Source: Agarivorans sp. TSD2052
GTDB taxonomy: Bacteria; Pseudomonadota; Gammaproteobacteria; Enterobacterales; Celerinatantimonadaceae
Assembly: GCF_023238625.1 (NCBI RefSeq)
Contig: NZ_CP096670.1
Span: 4,552,182 to 4,616,181, forward strand
Direction: 5' to 3'
DNA length: 64,000 nt
Shown: one piece after another, positions 11,479-20,439 of the stretch
How positions within the stretch are numbered: the first letter of the stretch is position 1
How the letters are laid out: the number at the start of each line of letters is the position of its first letter
Notes under the pieces: generated by a model
Seen by the model: the letters and a program-made list of their open reading frames with translations, nothing else
What the model was told of the DNA's origin: nothing
Databases searched by the model: none
Program-made: the position numbers and the translations under genes

Positions 11479-12204
11479 ATGAAAAAAAAATTTGTAGTTC
11501 CAGCTGTTTCTTTAGCTTTAATGAGTCAATTTGCTTTAGCTGATGCAATTCGTGGCGAAGTGGCAGTTGAAAGCAATCGTACTGGTCCACATCTAGGCAT
11601 TTTGAAAGGTGGTTATGAGTTCGCTACTGATTATGGCCAGTTTGGTTTTGATGTTGAAGCAAAAAGCCGTTTAGGTGGACGTCCCTATGGTGAAAACCAG
11701 CATGAATCCGGTTTGCATGAAGCGACTTTTGCTGCTGATTATACTTACAAATTTGGTAATGCTTACATTCAACCTCGTGTTGAATACACTCGTAATGTCG
11801 CTAATGATGCGAATACCGGTAAAGTAGCATTAAAAGGTGGCTACAACTTCGATAATGGGGTTTTTCTAGCAGCACGCTATCGTTATGAAGGTACTCAAAA
11901 TAACAACAGTTTGAACCAATCTGAGCTTGGAGATGTGAAAACCAACCGTAGTGATTTAACCGCGGGTTGGGCTGGTGACATTGTAGGCATTTCTTTTAAC
12001 TATGTTAATAAAGACGCAAATGCTGAACGCAAAGCTAATAATTTAAAGCTGAATGAGCTAGAAACTAAGGTTTTTCTTACTAATCTAGGAAGTTACCAGC
12101 CTTATATACAATACACACAGAAGAACTTTGATAGTACCAATTACAATGGCACACCGCTTAAAGATGATAGCCAAATTAAACTTGGTGTAAGCATGAAATT
12201 CTAG
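11479..12204 (+). CDS. KdgM-like oligosaccharide porin
   Basis: Outer-membrane beta-barrel of 241 residues. Signal peptide MKKKFVVPAVSLALMSQFALA is followed by mature DAIRGEVAVE. The repeated alternation of aromatic and polar residues (YEFATDYGQFGFDVEAKS, ARYRYEGTQN, ISFNYVNKDA) and the terminal phenylalanine (LGVSMKF) are typical of 12-strand KdgM/NanC oligogalacturonate porins. I start at the ATG at 11479, 6 bp after GAAAGG, not at an upstream in-frame ATG whose extra residues spoil the signal peptide. Substrate is probably an acidic oligosaccharide (inference). Confidence 0.85.
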   Translation: MKKKFVVPAVSLALMSQFALADAIRGEVAVESNRTGPHLGILKGGYEFATDYGQFGFDVEAKSRLGGRPYGENQHESGLHEATFAADYTYKFGNAYIQPRVEYTRNVANDANTGKVALKGGYNFDNGVFLAARYRYEGTQNNNSLNQSELGDVKTNRSDLTAGWAGDIVGISFNYVNKDANAERKANNLKLNELETKVFLTNLGSYQPYIQYTQKNFDSTNYNGTPLKDDSQIKLGVSMKF

Positions 12205-12273
12205 TCTTTATAGAAACTAACTAATTGGTATTTATAATAATTATCAATTTGGATGGTTTTGCTATCAATCAAT

Positions 12274-12300
12274 AAAGCGCTACTAGCAATAGTAGCGTTT
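12274..12300 (+). terminator. Terminator after the porin gene
   Basis: CGCTACTA, loop GCAA, TAGTAGCG (12278-12297) followed by TTT. It lies 70 bp after the porin stop. The rest of the gap to 12498 holds nothing else I can name. Confidence 0.6.
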
Positions 12301-12498
12301 GTGAACCATGCCTTTAAAAAAGACGTATTATCAGATACTCCTAGTTAAATGCTTATTTCACTTAACCTGACGGCCACAGCACTCATCCAGCTTAATCTTC
12401 CAATAAATTGCCCCTAAAAAACGATAGTTGTTGCTGTATGGCCTAAAATCATTACAGTGTCTGCCCCTGAGTCTTCAGCTCTACTTCTAGGATTAATC

Positions 12499-12828
12499 AT
12501 GAAAAAAACCTATGTGTTAACTCACCCTAAACGTAATCTTGCGCGAATAATTGAAGCCGCTAAACACGATGCTAAAAAATACATTAAGCGCGAAAAAGGA
12601 AAAACCTTGCCTACAGGCACTGATTTTTGGGATTTTGATTGTAAGTACGGTGCCAATGAAGCCGAAGCTGAAGTTATTCATGTATCGCAAATAAATGCTT
12701 GTATGGACAAAGCTGAAAAGCTTGAACTACCGTCGTTTTATCTTGAGATTTTAGCCAGAGCAGAACAACGCCCTGCCAAGTCATTTGACGCTGATGAAAA
12801 CAGTGAAGATGAAAGCTCTATAGAGTGA
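12499..12828 (+). CDS. Conserved small protein, DUF6172-like
   Basis: 109 residues starting MKKTYVLTHPKRNLARIIEA. The charged N-terminal half contains KYIKREKGKTLP and FWDFDCKYG; the C-terminus is acidic (DADENSEDESSIE). The pattern resembles the DUF6172 family of uncharacterised gammaproteobacterial proteins (recognised from memory, moderate certainty). No membrane segment or signal was seen. The start chosen is the ATG at 12499; the 14 residues upstream in frame are not conserved-looking. It stands alone, followed by a 200-bp gap. Function unknown. Confidence 0.7.
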   Translation: MKKTYVLTHPKRNLARIIEAAKHDAKKYIKREKGKTLPTGTDFWDFDCKYGANEAEAEVIHVSQINACMDKAEKLELPSFYLEILARAEQRPAKSFDADENSEDESSIE

Positions 12829-13028
12829 AGGTGTCACTAGGCAGTGGAGGCTTGATGGCTTCCATTGCGTGCGAAACAATCTTGTTAGACATATTTTTTA
12901 GTGAACTGTCGCGCTTAGTGTCCCCGCTAAATGACTAATTTTCCAGCTTTTGACGCTCAACACTTTCTCCATTACGACTTTAGTAGATAATAAAACTTGT
13001 CAAGCCAGCTACCAAAATCGTCTTTTAT

Positions 13029-14300
13029 ATGAAGTTGTTATCCCGAGAAAGCTATTATCCTTTGTTAACCCTTATCACTTTGGGTCTGATACTTTGGCAG
13101 TATTTAGGGATGAATCACTATTTGAGTTATTCAATAAACAAGTATTCAAATATTGAGATTGTTAATCGTCATTTAGCCAATAAAGAATCTAAGGCTTTGA
13201 TGATAAAACAAGAAGAAAAAGTTTCTTTGTTTTGTCGTACGGTTGAAGAACAAAAAGCGGCATTTTGTGGGCTAAATTTATTGCTTGGAGCAAAAGCAAA
13301 TAGCCTTATAAATTTACAACATTATGACACCGTCATTTTAAACCTTTCTTATCATAGTAATGTGCACGACACGGTGTTTGTACAGTTGCTCAATCAGCCA
13401 TCTAACACAACTACCCCCTCACAGTTGCATCAACAGGTGATAAACCCGGTTGATGGCCGTGCTAGTTATCGTTTGTCTTTAGCTCAGTTTTACCCGCCTT
13501 CTTGGTGGATTTTTGAGAATGCGGATAAACACAAAACTAACCCTTCTCTTAAGCAAGCTAGTCATTTACGCGTTTCTACAGGGGATAACTCTGCCAACAA
13601 AAATATAGAATTATCCCTTCATTCGCTAAGCTTTAGCGGAAAGTGGTTACCTGCCAGTTATCTGTATTTTGGCTTACTTACCCTATGGGCACTTAGCCTG
13701 AGTTTAGATTTAATCACAGCATCTAATAGAGCCAAAAAGCAGAGTAAAGAATCAAGCAATCACACATTACAACTCAACAGAGTGAATAGCTTTTTAAGTA
13801 TTGAACGTGATAATTATGAGTTTATGGCTAAAACCGATCCTTTGACTAGCTGTTTGAATCGAGCCGGATTGCGGGGTATTTTCAGCGAAATCATCATTGA
13901 ATATATCGACATTGGTATGCCTGCTAGCATCGTACTGTTTGATATAGACCATTTTAAATTGGTGAACGATCAGTTTGGACATGATGAAGGCGATAAAGTG
14001 TTGGTAAATATTGCCAGTTTAGTTAAACAGCAAATTAGAGAAGATGATTATCTAGCCAGATGGGGGGGAGAAGAATTTTTAGTTGTTTGTCCTCATACTC
14101 GTGTCGCTGGAGCGCGTTCATTGGCCGAACATCTTAGAAGTAGCATTGAGTCAACCATGCTTAGCGACCAGCGTAAAATTACCAGTTCCTTTGGGGTGGC
14201 TGAAATCAACTCTGGTTTTTTAGAGCAGTGGATTAAACGTACCGATGAAGCGCTGTATAAAGCGAAAGAAAATGGCCGAAATCGGGTAGAAATTGCTTAG
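13029..14300 (+). CDS. Membrane-bound diguanylate cyclase (GGDEF)
   Basis: 423 residues. An N-terminal membrane helix (about 10-28), a periplasmic region of about 180 residues with no domain I recognise, a second membrane helix (about 212-232), a short coiled linker and a C-terminal GGDEF domain (about 265-420). The active-site loop is GGEEF near residue 345, and the product-inhibition I-site RxxD (REDD) lies five residues before it, so it should make c-di-GMP and be feedback inhibited. The linker follows the usual sensor-cyclase plan. Signal unknown. Confidence 0.92.
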   Translation: MKLLSRESYYPLLTLITLGLILWQYLGMNHYLSYSINKYSNIEIVNRHLANKESKALMIKQEEKVSLFCRTVEEQKAAFCGLNLLLGAKANSLINLQHYDTVILNLSYHSNVHDTVFVQLLNQPSNTTTPSQLHQQVINPVDGRASYRLSLAQFYPPSWWIFENADKHKTNPSLKQASHLRVSTGDNSANKNIELSLHSLSFSGKWLPASYLYFGLLTLWALSLSLDLITASNRAKKQSKESSNHTLQLNRVNSFLSIERDNYEFMAKTDPLTSCLNRAGLRGIFSEIIIEYIDIGMPASIVLFDIDHFKLVNDQFGHDEGDKVLVNIASLVKQQIREDDYLARWGGEEFLVVCPHTRVAGARSLAEHLRSSIESTMLSDQRKITSSFGVAEINSGFLEQWIKRTDEALYKAKENGRNRVEIA

Positions 14301-14317
14301 TCACTTTGCTTGTTAAA

Positions 14318-14345
14318 GCCAATGTTAGCTTAAGCTAACATTGGC
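14318..14345. terminator. Bidirectional terminator, 28-bp perfect palindrome
   Basis: Arms GCCAATGTTAGCTT and AAGCTAACATTGGC form a perfect palindrome between two convergent genes (GGDEF stop at 14300, next gene stop at 14352). It most likely stops transcription from both sides, although no long T run follows. Confidence 0.6.
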
Positions 14346-14351
14346 ACACCC

Positions 14352-15509
14352 TTATTCAAGCTTACTCAAGTAACTAAGGTAGTCATCGGAAAAATCAATT
14401 TCTAGTTCTACCCAAAGGGGCAAGTGATCACTCATTTGAAAGGTTCGCCATTCTTCATAATATTGGTTTAGTGATTCATCGGATTGGCTTGCCGCTTGTA
14501 GGCTAGCTATTCGCTTTTCAGCCTTTTTAATCTTCGTTTTGGAGGTCGCCGCAGCAAGTTCGGCTTTGGCTTGGTCGAGCTTTAACAGGAGATGCTTTTT
14601 GATGACCGGTTGGTAAAGTGTAAAGTCACTTGAACGATAGACACTATCAAAAAATTGGAAAACCCGATCATTACGTTCTGGCTGCATAAGCTGTAATTCA
14701 TCACGCCGTGAGATAAACGATATTTGATCATAAAACTTGGTTTGGTCTCGGTTACTGCCTTTTCTATTTTCTACGGTGGTAAAGCCATTTTTTTCTAAAG
14801 CATTAAAACCGGCACTACCGCGTGCTTTGATGTTGAAATCACCGACGAGGATCTGGTTTAAGTCGCTGACTTTTGCATCTTTTGCTAAATATTTTGCTAC
14901 AGCTTCAATTTCTTTGACGCGACGAGCGTATTGGCTGCTGTTGGTGGCGTTACTACCAAAATAAATATGTACCGTTGAAAATAGGAATTTGAACCATCCT
15001 GATTGAAATTGTGCACCAAAAGGCGTGCGAGAAAACTGCCGCTTTTTGCTATCTACTTCGCTAATGAGTAGTTTTTCTGGCAATACTAATTCACCCGCTA
15101 CTCCCTTAAAATTCACCTTATTTTTATCATAAATAAAGCCTAATCGTTCTTTATTACCACCTAAGCCACTGTGGGTGACATCCGTTAAAATGTAACGATA
15201 CTGTTGTCCTAATAAGCTCATCAGTTGGTCAAGTGGTGTTAAGTTTTGACAGATCTCTTGGACTGCTATCACATCAAAACGAGAGATTATTTCTGCGAGA
15301 TAATAGAAGGACTCTGGCTGGCGTGGGCCATAGTTAAAGCGATCATCATCAAAGTTGCGTATATTCCAAGACCCAAGTATTAGTGATTCTGAGGTTTTTT
15401 TACTTGGAAAATTCACCTTGTTGAACTGTGCGCGCAAGCGCTGGATACCCGCTATTATTCGGTCTCTATCTGTTTTTGATTCATCTTTTAACGGTTTATA
15501 GAAAGGCAT
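14352..15509 (-). CDS. Endonuclease/exonuclease/phosphatase-fold protein
   Basis: 385 residues from the ATG at 15507-15509; a TTG two codons upstream is possible. The EEP fold is shown by LGSWNIRNFDD (Asn/Asp of the metal site), AVQEIC (catalytic Glu), VGDFNIKARG (catalytic Asp-Asn) and the terminal SDHLPLWVE (catalytic Asp-His). A coiled insert at about 315-350 (KAELAAATSKTKIKKAEKR) is unusual. Substrate may be DNA, RNA or a phosphoester. No signal peptide, so probably cytoplasmic. Its neighbours give no operon clue. Confidence 0.85.
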   Translation of the reverse strand: MPFYKPLKDESKTDRDRIIAGIQRLRAQFNKVNFPSKKTSESLILGSWNIRNFDDDRFNYGPRQPESFYYLAEIISRFDVIAVQEICQNLTPLDQLMSLLGQQYRYILTDVTHSGLGGNKERLGFIYDKNKVNFKGVAGELVLPEKLLISEVDSKKRQFSRTPFGAQFQSGWFKFLFSTVHIYFGSNATNSSQYARRVKEIEAVAKYLAKDAKVSDLNQILVGDFNIKARGSAGFNALEKNGFTTVENRKGSNRDQTKFYDQISFISRRDELQLMQPERNDRVFQFFDSVYRSSDFTLYQPVIKKHLLLKLDQAKAELAAATSKTKIKKAEKRIASLQAASQSDESLNQYYEEWRTFQMSDHLPLWVELEIDFSDDYLSYLSKLE

Positions 15510-15599
15510 ATCCAATTATCCCATTATGGTTTTCAAATTAAGCAAAAAAAAACCGTGAGTTGTGCTTCTGTGCTTTTGCTTTCAACGTGGAGCCTATGT

Positions 15600-17162
15600 T
15601 TACAGTGGGTTGTCGGGGCAATTTCCACTGATATATAGGGGAACTCCGATACTCGGTTCAATTGGGATCAGTACCTCATTAGACGTGGCGTTTATGCCCC
15701 AGTACTCTTCAGGCAAATTAGCGCGTAGCCCCTGAGCCAGTGGGTAATCACAAAAGTCACCTGTATCTGTGGGGGGCGTTACCTCAAAGCTAGCGAGGGT
15801 ATCTAAAGCGTGGTAGAGAGCGATCCGGTTAATCCAAATCTGTCGGTTTAATAAACGAGGCTCTGGCAAGCCAGGGTTAACCCCTATTTGTGGTTGGCCT
15901 GCGACTATCGCAACGACATCAGCACGTAAATCGGTACTGAAATTTACCGTTTCCCAACCACCTGCCACCGCGCCAATTAATTGATAAGAGCCGGTTGCCC
16001 CGCTACCGATATTACCCGCACCTAGCTGAACTTGTGAAAAACGACCAACGCTACCAATGAATAAGCGGTCAATTTTTTTCATCACTTTGGCGGCTAAGCT
16101 TTGCGCGACCCGTTCTTGCTGGGTTCCCGTTTGAGCGTCGGCGAAGGGGCTGAGCAAACGAAAGTCTTTTTGTCGTTTATCGGTGGAGCATTCAACGGTA
16201 GGTAGGCTCCCTAAAATTTGCCCAGGGTTGATACTTGATAGATCGAGTTGGCAATCAGTTTTTTGTAAATCACCATGAAGATCGAGTATCACTTCGGGCA
16301 TAAATGCTAACGCAGTGGCAACCATCGCTTGGCTCTCTACCGGACGGATAGGTTTATCTAAGGCTACATGATGGTAACGATTAAGGTCGTAACCGCGACC
16401 CACAATACCGTGAAAATCAGCCTCTGAATTACCTGTAAAACCACCTCCTGCTTGGGGGTCTACGTTTTGCCTTATTAGTGCGCAATCTTGACTGATGACT
16501 GTTCCTGGTTGCGGATTAAAACTGCAGTGCTGGGCGTCGGGTTCGCCACCATCAGGATTTGCTCGCAGTAATATAACTATATCTAAACGCTGTAATATAC
16601 GCTGAACGCTGCTGCCAAAGCCGTTACTTAGCCAGCGAGTAATGCTTAAGGCAGCCTCTGTACCTGCTGGTTCATTACCATGTTGTTGAGTGATGACTAA
16701 TATCCGTCTGCCATTTGGATTACCCAAGCGAATGGCTAATAATTCTCTTCCTTGAGTAGACCAACCGATATTGTGAGGATCAAGGTTACCTCTTCCCCCG
16801 TCATTAATACTGCATACTACAGCTTGACGAATGGTGGGGGTTGAGTTGGTTTCACCACATACTTGGTAATTAATGGCTAAATCAGCGGGTAAGGCTACAT
16901 CTATATCAATTAAGCCTTTGTTACCATTGTTGGAGATTAGCGGCCCTGTTTGAATTGGCCGAAATGAATAGCGTTGTATTTTGGCTAACAGGTTCTGTAA
17001 TTGTTGGTGACTAGATAAGCGTTTAAAAGCACGCTGTTCATCGTTGCCTGAGTAGTGATCTTTGTGGTTTATATGGGCATTACTACTGGCTGATATCAGC
17101 AAACTAAGTAGTAAACTTAAACCAAAGAGTAAGGGGCTAAACTTAGTGCCAGATATAGTCAT
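15600..17162 (-). CDS. Secreted M14-family zinc carboxypeptidase
   Basis: 520 residues with a signal peptide (hydrophobic about 10-28). Zinc ligands are visible: His161 and Glu164 in QQHGNEPAG, and a third His296 in ILDLHGD. RANPDGGEP (200-208) and RGYDLNRYHH (256-265) are typical M14 substrate-site segments. It is larger than a bare M14 domain; the C-terminal 150 residues look like an added beta-rich part. It probably acts on exported or environmental peptides. It is a single gene, with MscS upstream on the same strand 147 bp away. Confidence 0.85.
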   Translation of the reverse strand: MTISGTKFSPLLFGLSLLLSLLISASSNAHINHKDHYSGNDEQRAFKRLSSHQQLQNLLAKIQRYSFRPIQTGPLISNNGNKGLIDIDVALPADLAINYQVCGETNSTPTIRQAVVCSINDGGRGNLDPHNIGWSTQGRELLAIRLGNPNGRRILVITQQHGNEPAGTEAALSITRWLSNGFGSSVQRILQRLDIVILLRANPDGGEPDAQHCSFNPQPGTVISQDCALIRQNVDPQAGGGFTGNSEADFHGIVGRGYDLNRYHHVALDKPIRPVESQAMVATALAFMPEVILDLHGDLQKTDCQLDLSSINPGQILGSLPTVECSTDKRQKDFRLLSPFADAQTGTQQERVAQSLAAKVMKKIDRLFIGSVGRFSQVQLGAGNIGSGATGSYQLIGAVAGGWETVNFSTDLRADVVAIVAGQPQIGVNPGLPEPRLLNRQIWINRIALYHALDTLASFEVTPPTDTGDFCDYPLAQGLRANLPEEYWGINATSNEVLIPIEPSIGVPLYISGNCPDNPL

Positions 17163-17308
17163 AAATCATCCTTGATGAATTTTAGCTTGAGCGATAAAGC
17201 TAAAATTATGGTCAAGAATAAATCATAGGACTAACTGGATTTAACGCTAATTATTAACAACAATAACTATAGATAAAGCTGTAGCTATTAGTTTGCAGCT
17301 GCTTATTG

Positions 17309-18139
17309 CTAATCTTTTGCGTCTAGAATACGTACTTCTCTTTGTGGGAAAGGTATCTGCACGCCTGCTTGCAATAACGCTTTGTAGATCGCCAAATTTG
17401 CTGTGAATTTTGTTTGGTGGAATAAAGGCGTTGGCACCCAAAAACGATAGCTAATGTTGATCCCGCTGTCTGCAAAAGCATCAATACCTATTTTTACCGA
17501 GGGGGATTGCTGAACATCTTCTATGGATTCTAAGGTGGCTGCTATTACTGAGATTACCTGATCTGGGTCACTGCTATAAGCCACACCAACCAAGCCTTCA
17601 ACCAAACTATTTTGCTCAGTGTTTTTTAGTATTTCGCCGACAATGTGTCGATTGGGAATGGTTACACGCTCATTGTCTTCGTTGATTAATACCGTAGTCG
17701 CTAAATTGATTTCTTCTACAAGGCCGGTGTAACCCTTAACGGTAATGGTATTTTTTAGCACGAAGGGACGGGTAAGAATAATCGCTAAGCCCGCGCCATA
17801 GTTAGATAAAGTGCCTTGTATCGCTAAGCCAGCTCCTAAAGAAATGGCACCCAAGGCCGCTACAAAGGGGGTAATGCTAATACCCAACTTACCCAAGGCA
17901 ATCATCACCGTGATGGCAATCAGCAGTACTTTCACCACGTTAGCAATGAAATTAGCCAGAGTAATGTCTAAACCTTTGTTGTCGAGGGTTTTAAATAGCC
18001 ACTTGGCAACTTTAGAGGCAAACCATAAACCCAATAATATGATGATGACCGCGCCCACCAGCTGAAAGCTATAGCGCACTAAAAAATCAACAATGGTTTG
18101 ATATACCGATTCGAGTTGGGCGAGTTCTTGGTCAATCAT
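17309..18139 (-). CDS. mscS: Small-conductance mechanosensitive channel, MscS family
   Basis: 276 residues, the size of E. coli MscS (286). Three N-terminal membrane helices (about 20-125); the glycine/alanine-rich pore helix is GAISLGAGLAIQGTLSNYGAGLAI, and the following beta domain contains TVLINEDNERVTIPNRHIVG. The C-terminal alpha/beta vestibule ends FPQREVRILD. It protects against hypo-osmotic shock in the inner membrane. The gene symbol is by family resemblance; several MscS paralogues are usual. Confidence 0.9.
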   Translation of the reverse strand: MIDQELAQLESVYQTIVDFLVRYSFQLVGAVIIILLGLWFASKVAKWLFKTLDNKGLDITLANFIANVVKVLLIAITVMIALGKLGISITPFVAALGAISLGAGLAIQGTLSNYGAGLAIILTRPFVLKNTITVKGYTGLVEEINLATTVLINEDNERVTIPNRHIVGEILKNTEQNSLVEGLVGVAYSSDPDQVISVIAATLESIEDVQQSPSVKIGIDAFADSGINISYRFWVPTPLFHQTKFTANLAIYKALLQAGVQIPFPQREVRILDAKD

Positions 18140-18382
18140 TCGGCATTCCTTGCGGTTGATATATTGCTGGTTCAGCTGTGAGTTACAGTTCTTTCACTTA
18201 AGTTTACTCACTAAATCGCAATTTCTCTCGTCTTTTTCGTCTATTAAATTTGTCAGCAATTTTTACATTTTACCGCATCCCTCCATTGTATGTTTTCTAT
18301 ACAGCGCGCTATTACTGACACGGAACGCTTTATGCTTATAAATAATGTTGCCAATAATGGTGGCATTAATAAGGATTGTTAC

Positions 18383-19084
18383 ATGAGCACATTAAATGAT
18401 CACAAATTGCTTACATTGGCGGCTTTTTCTCTGTCGATGTTTAGCCCTATAGCCAATGCAGGGGTAATCGATATTACTTTAGGCAATGGCTCCTCTGGTC
18501 TGGTAGATGACGGAATATATAGTTTTGCTCCAACCATCTTTCCAATCCAAAGTGGCCAGCCCGCCCCATTCAACGAAATCTTCGGACATGAAATATTAAC
18601 TAACCCCGCCAATACTAGTTGGTCATTTAATTATTCAGCTATCGTCGACACCATAGTTAGCGCAACATTTAGTTTTGGTATCTGGGATATTGACTCTGCA
18701 TCTTCTGGTAGCCAACTTGATGCATTCTCTTTAGATGGCAACAACTTAACATCAGAATTAGACACACTTTTTGAAGCCGGTGGAGGGTCGGTAGATCTAC
18801 AATATGATGTATATAGCTTTAGTTTAGACAATAGCTTTTTTGCCGATTTAAGCGATGGGGTATTCACTGCTAATTTGGATATCGGTGGTAGTGGTTTGTT
18901 AACCAATGGCATAACTGGAGCAATCTCTGAGTCTGCCAATAATAACTATGGTTTAATCTACTCAAACTTAATCATTAATACTGAAGAAACATCTCCCCCG
19001 CCTCCTAATCAAGTGCCTGAACCCAGCAGCATATTTTTGTTTATTGCGGCTATGCTGGGCCTTAAGCGTCATATATCCAAATAG
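18383..19084 (+). CDS. PEP-CTERM exported protein
   Basis: 233 residues from the ATG at 18383, preceded by AAGGA at 18371. Signal peptide about 1-24 (LLTLAAFSLSMFSPIANAG). The mature part is rich in Ser, Asp and Asn without Cys, followed by a proline linker (SPPPPNQ) and the C-terminal PEP-CTERM signal: VPEPSS, hydrophobic helix IFLFIAAMLGL, basic tail KRHISK. Such proteins are cleaved by an exosortase and released to the surface or biofilm matrix. No exosortase gene is in this window. Specific function unknown. Confidence 0.85.
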   Translation: MSTLNDHKLLTLAAFSLSMFSPIANAGVIDITLGNGSSGLVDDGIYSFAPTIFPIQSGQPAPFNEIFGHEILTNPANTSWSFNYSAIVDTIVSATFSFGIWDIDSASSGSQLDAFSLDGNNLTSELDTLFEAGGGSVDLQYDVYSFSLDNSFFADLSDGVFTANLDIGGSGLLTNGITGAISESANNNYGLIYSNLIINTEETSPPPPNQVPEPSSIFLFIAAMLGLKRHISK

Positions 19085-19197
19085 CGATGAGTTTGTTTAG
19101 TAATACTGATTACTGGGTGAACTTAACCTTTAACCACTAAACGCGCGACCATTTTTAATGGTTGTGCTCTATGTCAACAAAAATTAAAGGATTTATT

Positions 19198-19743
19198 ATG
19201 GACGGGTACTTAGGTCAAATTATGATGTTTGGGGCACCATTTGCTCCACTACATTGGGCGTTTTGTGATGGGCAATTGTTACCCATTTCGTCAAATTCAT
19301 CGCTGTTCGCTCTTTTGGGCAACACTTATGGCGGAGATGGCCGTACCACATTTGCCTTGCCAGACTTACGGGGTCGCGTCCCCATTCACTCAGGAACTGG
19401 CCCTGGTTTGCCAACTATGCAGATCGGCCAACGTGGCGGTAGCGAAGCAAACATTTTAACTGAAGCTCAAATGCCTAGCCATAATCACCAAGTTAGCGCT
19501 AAAGCTAAATGCGTTGGTAGCAATGGTAACGCTGCAACACCTGCTGGAAATATTTGGGCGATCGACGCAAGTGGTACCACTATTGCTTATTCAAATAAAG
19601 CTGCAGATGCTGAGATGAACGCTAATGCAATAGAAGTTCAGCAGCATAACAAGGGGAGTAACTTGGCAGTGAATAATATGCAGCCTTATTTGGCCGTTAA
19701 TTATATCATTTGTGTTTCAGGCTTGTTCCCATTACGGCAATAA
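19198..19743 (+). CDS. Phage tail-collar-like protein (microcystin-dependent protein family)
   Basis: 181 residues starting MDGYLGQIMMFGAPFAPLHWAFCDGQLL; the segment through FALLGNTYGGDGRTTFALPDLRGRVP is the classic tail-collar (Collar/MdpB) domain. The C-terminus has HNHQVSAKAKC and NNMQPYLAVNYIICVSGLFP, also typical. The start at 19198 gives the canonical N-terminus and is preceded by AAAGGA. No other phage structural genes are near, so it is the standalone bacterial version often found in small clusters. Role unknown, possibly surface related. Confidence 0.88.
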   Translation: MDGYLGQIMMFGAPFAPLHWAFCDGQLLPISSNSSLFALLGNTYGGDGRTTFALPDLRGRVPIHSGTGPGLPTMQIGQRGGSEANILTEAQMPSHNHQVSAKAKCVGSNGNAATPAGNIWAIDASGTTIAYSNKAADAEMNANAIEVQQHNKGSNLAVNNMQPYLAVNYIICVSGLFPLRQ

Positions 19744-19748
19744 CTGCA

Positions 19749-19912
19749 ATGTCACTCTCGCGGTGCCTATAAGTACACAGGCGATGTACCGCAAGCTTCA
19801 TTTGAGCCATACCTGCCACCGCTTATTTGAAGCGCCAATGCGCTGGTTTAATGGCTACGATATCGGTTTGCACTTTAGTGATGCAAACATCCCAGTAAGT
19901 CGCATCACCTGA
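19749..19912 (+). pseudogene. Unrecognised decayed coding fragment
   Basis: One frame reads CHSRGAYKYTGDVPQASFEPYLPP and then stops; an adjacent frame continues EAPMRWFNGYDIGLHFSDANIPVSRIT. The composition looks protein-coding in both pieces, so a frameshift within a former gene is likely. I do not recognise the family. It begins the run of broken genes that reaches 20405. Confidence 0.4.
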
Positions 19913-20044
19913 AAAAGCCATGTATGCCATAGAAGAATTAGAAGAACGCAGCAAGCTACAATTATTACTAAACCAGCATTCTACCCAGCACTAAATCAAT
20001 ATCAGGTGGCCCACTTACAATCGGCCTATCAGGGCAAGCTGTAA
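19903..20044 (+). pseudogene. Probable remnant of a class II aldolase C-terminus
   Basis: Reads ASPEKAMYAIEELEERSKLQ in one frame; after a +1 shift it continues LNQYQVAHLQSAYQGKL and stops. The helix with ELEERSKLQLLL followed by a short QVAxLQ helix resembles the C-terminal helices of sugar-phosphate class II aldolases such as FucA. Identification is tentative. No start codon or N-terminal domain is present. Confidence 0.4.
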
Positions 20045-20065
20045 AGCCGCGATCATAGGGAACGC

Positions 20066-20405
20066 TATGTATATCGTTACCGTGCTGTTTACTGTAAAAA
20101 TTTTACTTGCAGCAATTTATGCCAAAAATGTTAGAAAATGCTCAAGCGTCCTTAGCGCAGGAAGAAGGCTGCCTGCAATTTGATGTTTGCCTATCTACAG
20201 AACAAGACAACATCGTCTATTTATACGAGGTATACCACAGCAAGATTTTAACCTGGATTTAAAAAACCGCCATTGTACTGAATTTGCAGATGTTACCGCC
20301 CCTTGGGTAGAAGACAAAACAGTCAGCCGCTATCAGCGAATTAACTCATCCACCAGTACAACAAATAGAATAAGGAATATGGTAAGCCACGAGTACACAC
20401 GGTAA
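20066..20405 (+). pseudogene. Frameshifted antibiotic-biosynthesis-monooxygenase-like protein
   Basis: Starts MYIVTVLFTVK; then needs a frame change to read FMPKMLENAQASLAQEEGC and QFDVCLSTEQDNIVYLYEVY, and a second change to read DFNLDLKNRHCTEFADVTAP. Joined, these match the plan of small ABM/LsrG-like quinol monooxygenases (about 95-100 residues; Glu-Val-Tyr, then a His/Thr near the C-terminus). At least two frameshifts mean it is not functional as read. Sequencing error is possible but less likely because the neighbouring fragments are also broken. Confidence 0.65.
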
Positions 20406-20439
20406 GCTGCTAGTTACCCTTGGTTAAATCGTTTATTGC

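Noticed and set aside
19198..19743. Prophage at the tail-collar gene
   Set aside because: No capsid, terminase, tail or lysis genes nearby; the family also exists as standalone bacterial genes.
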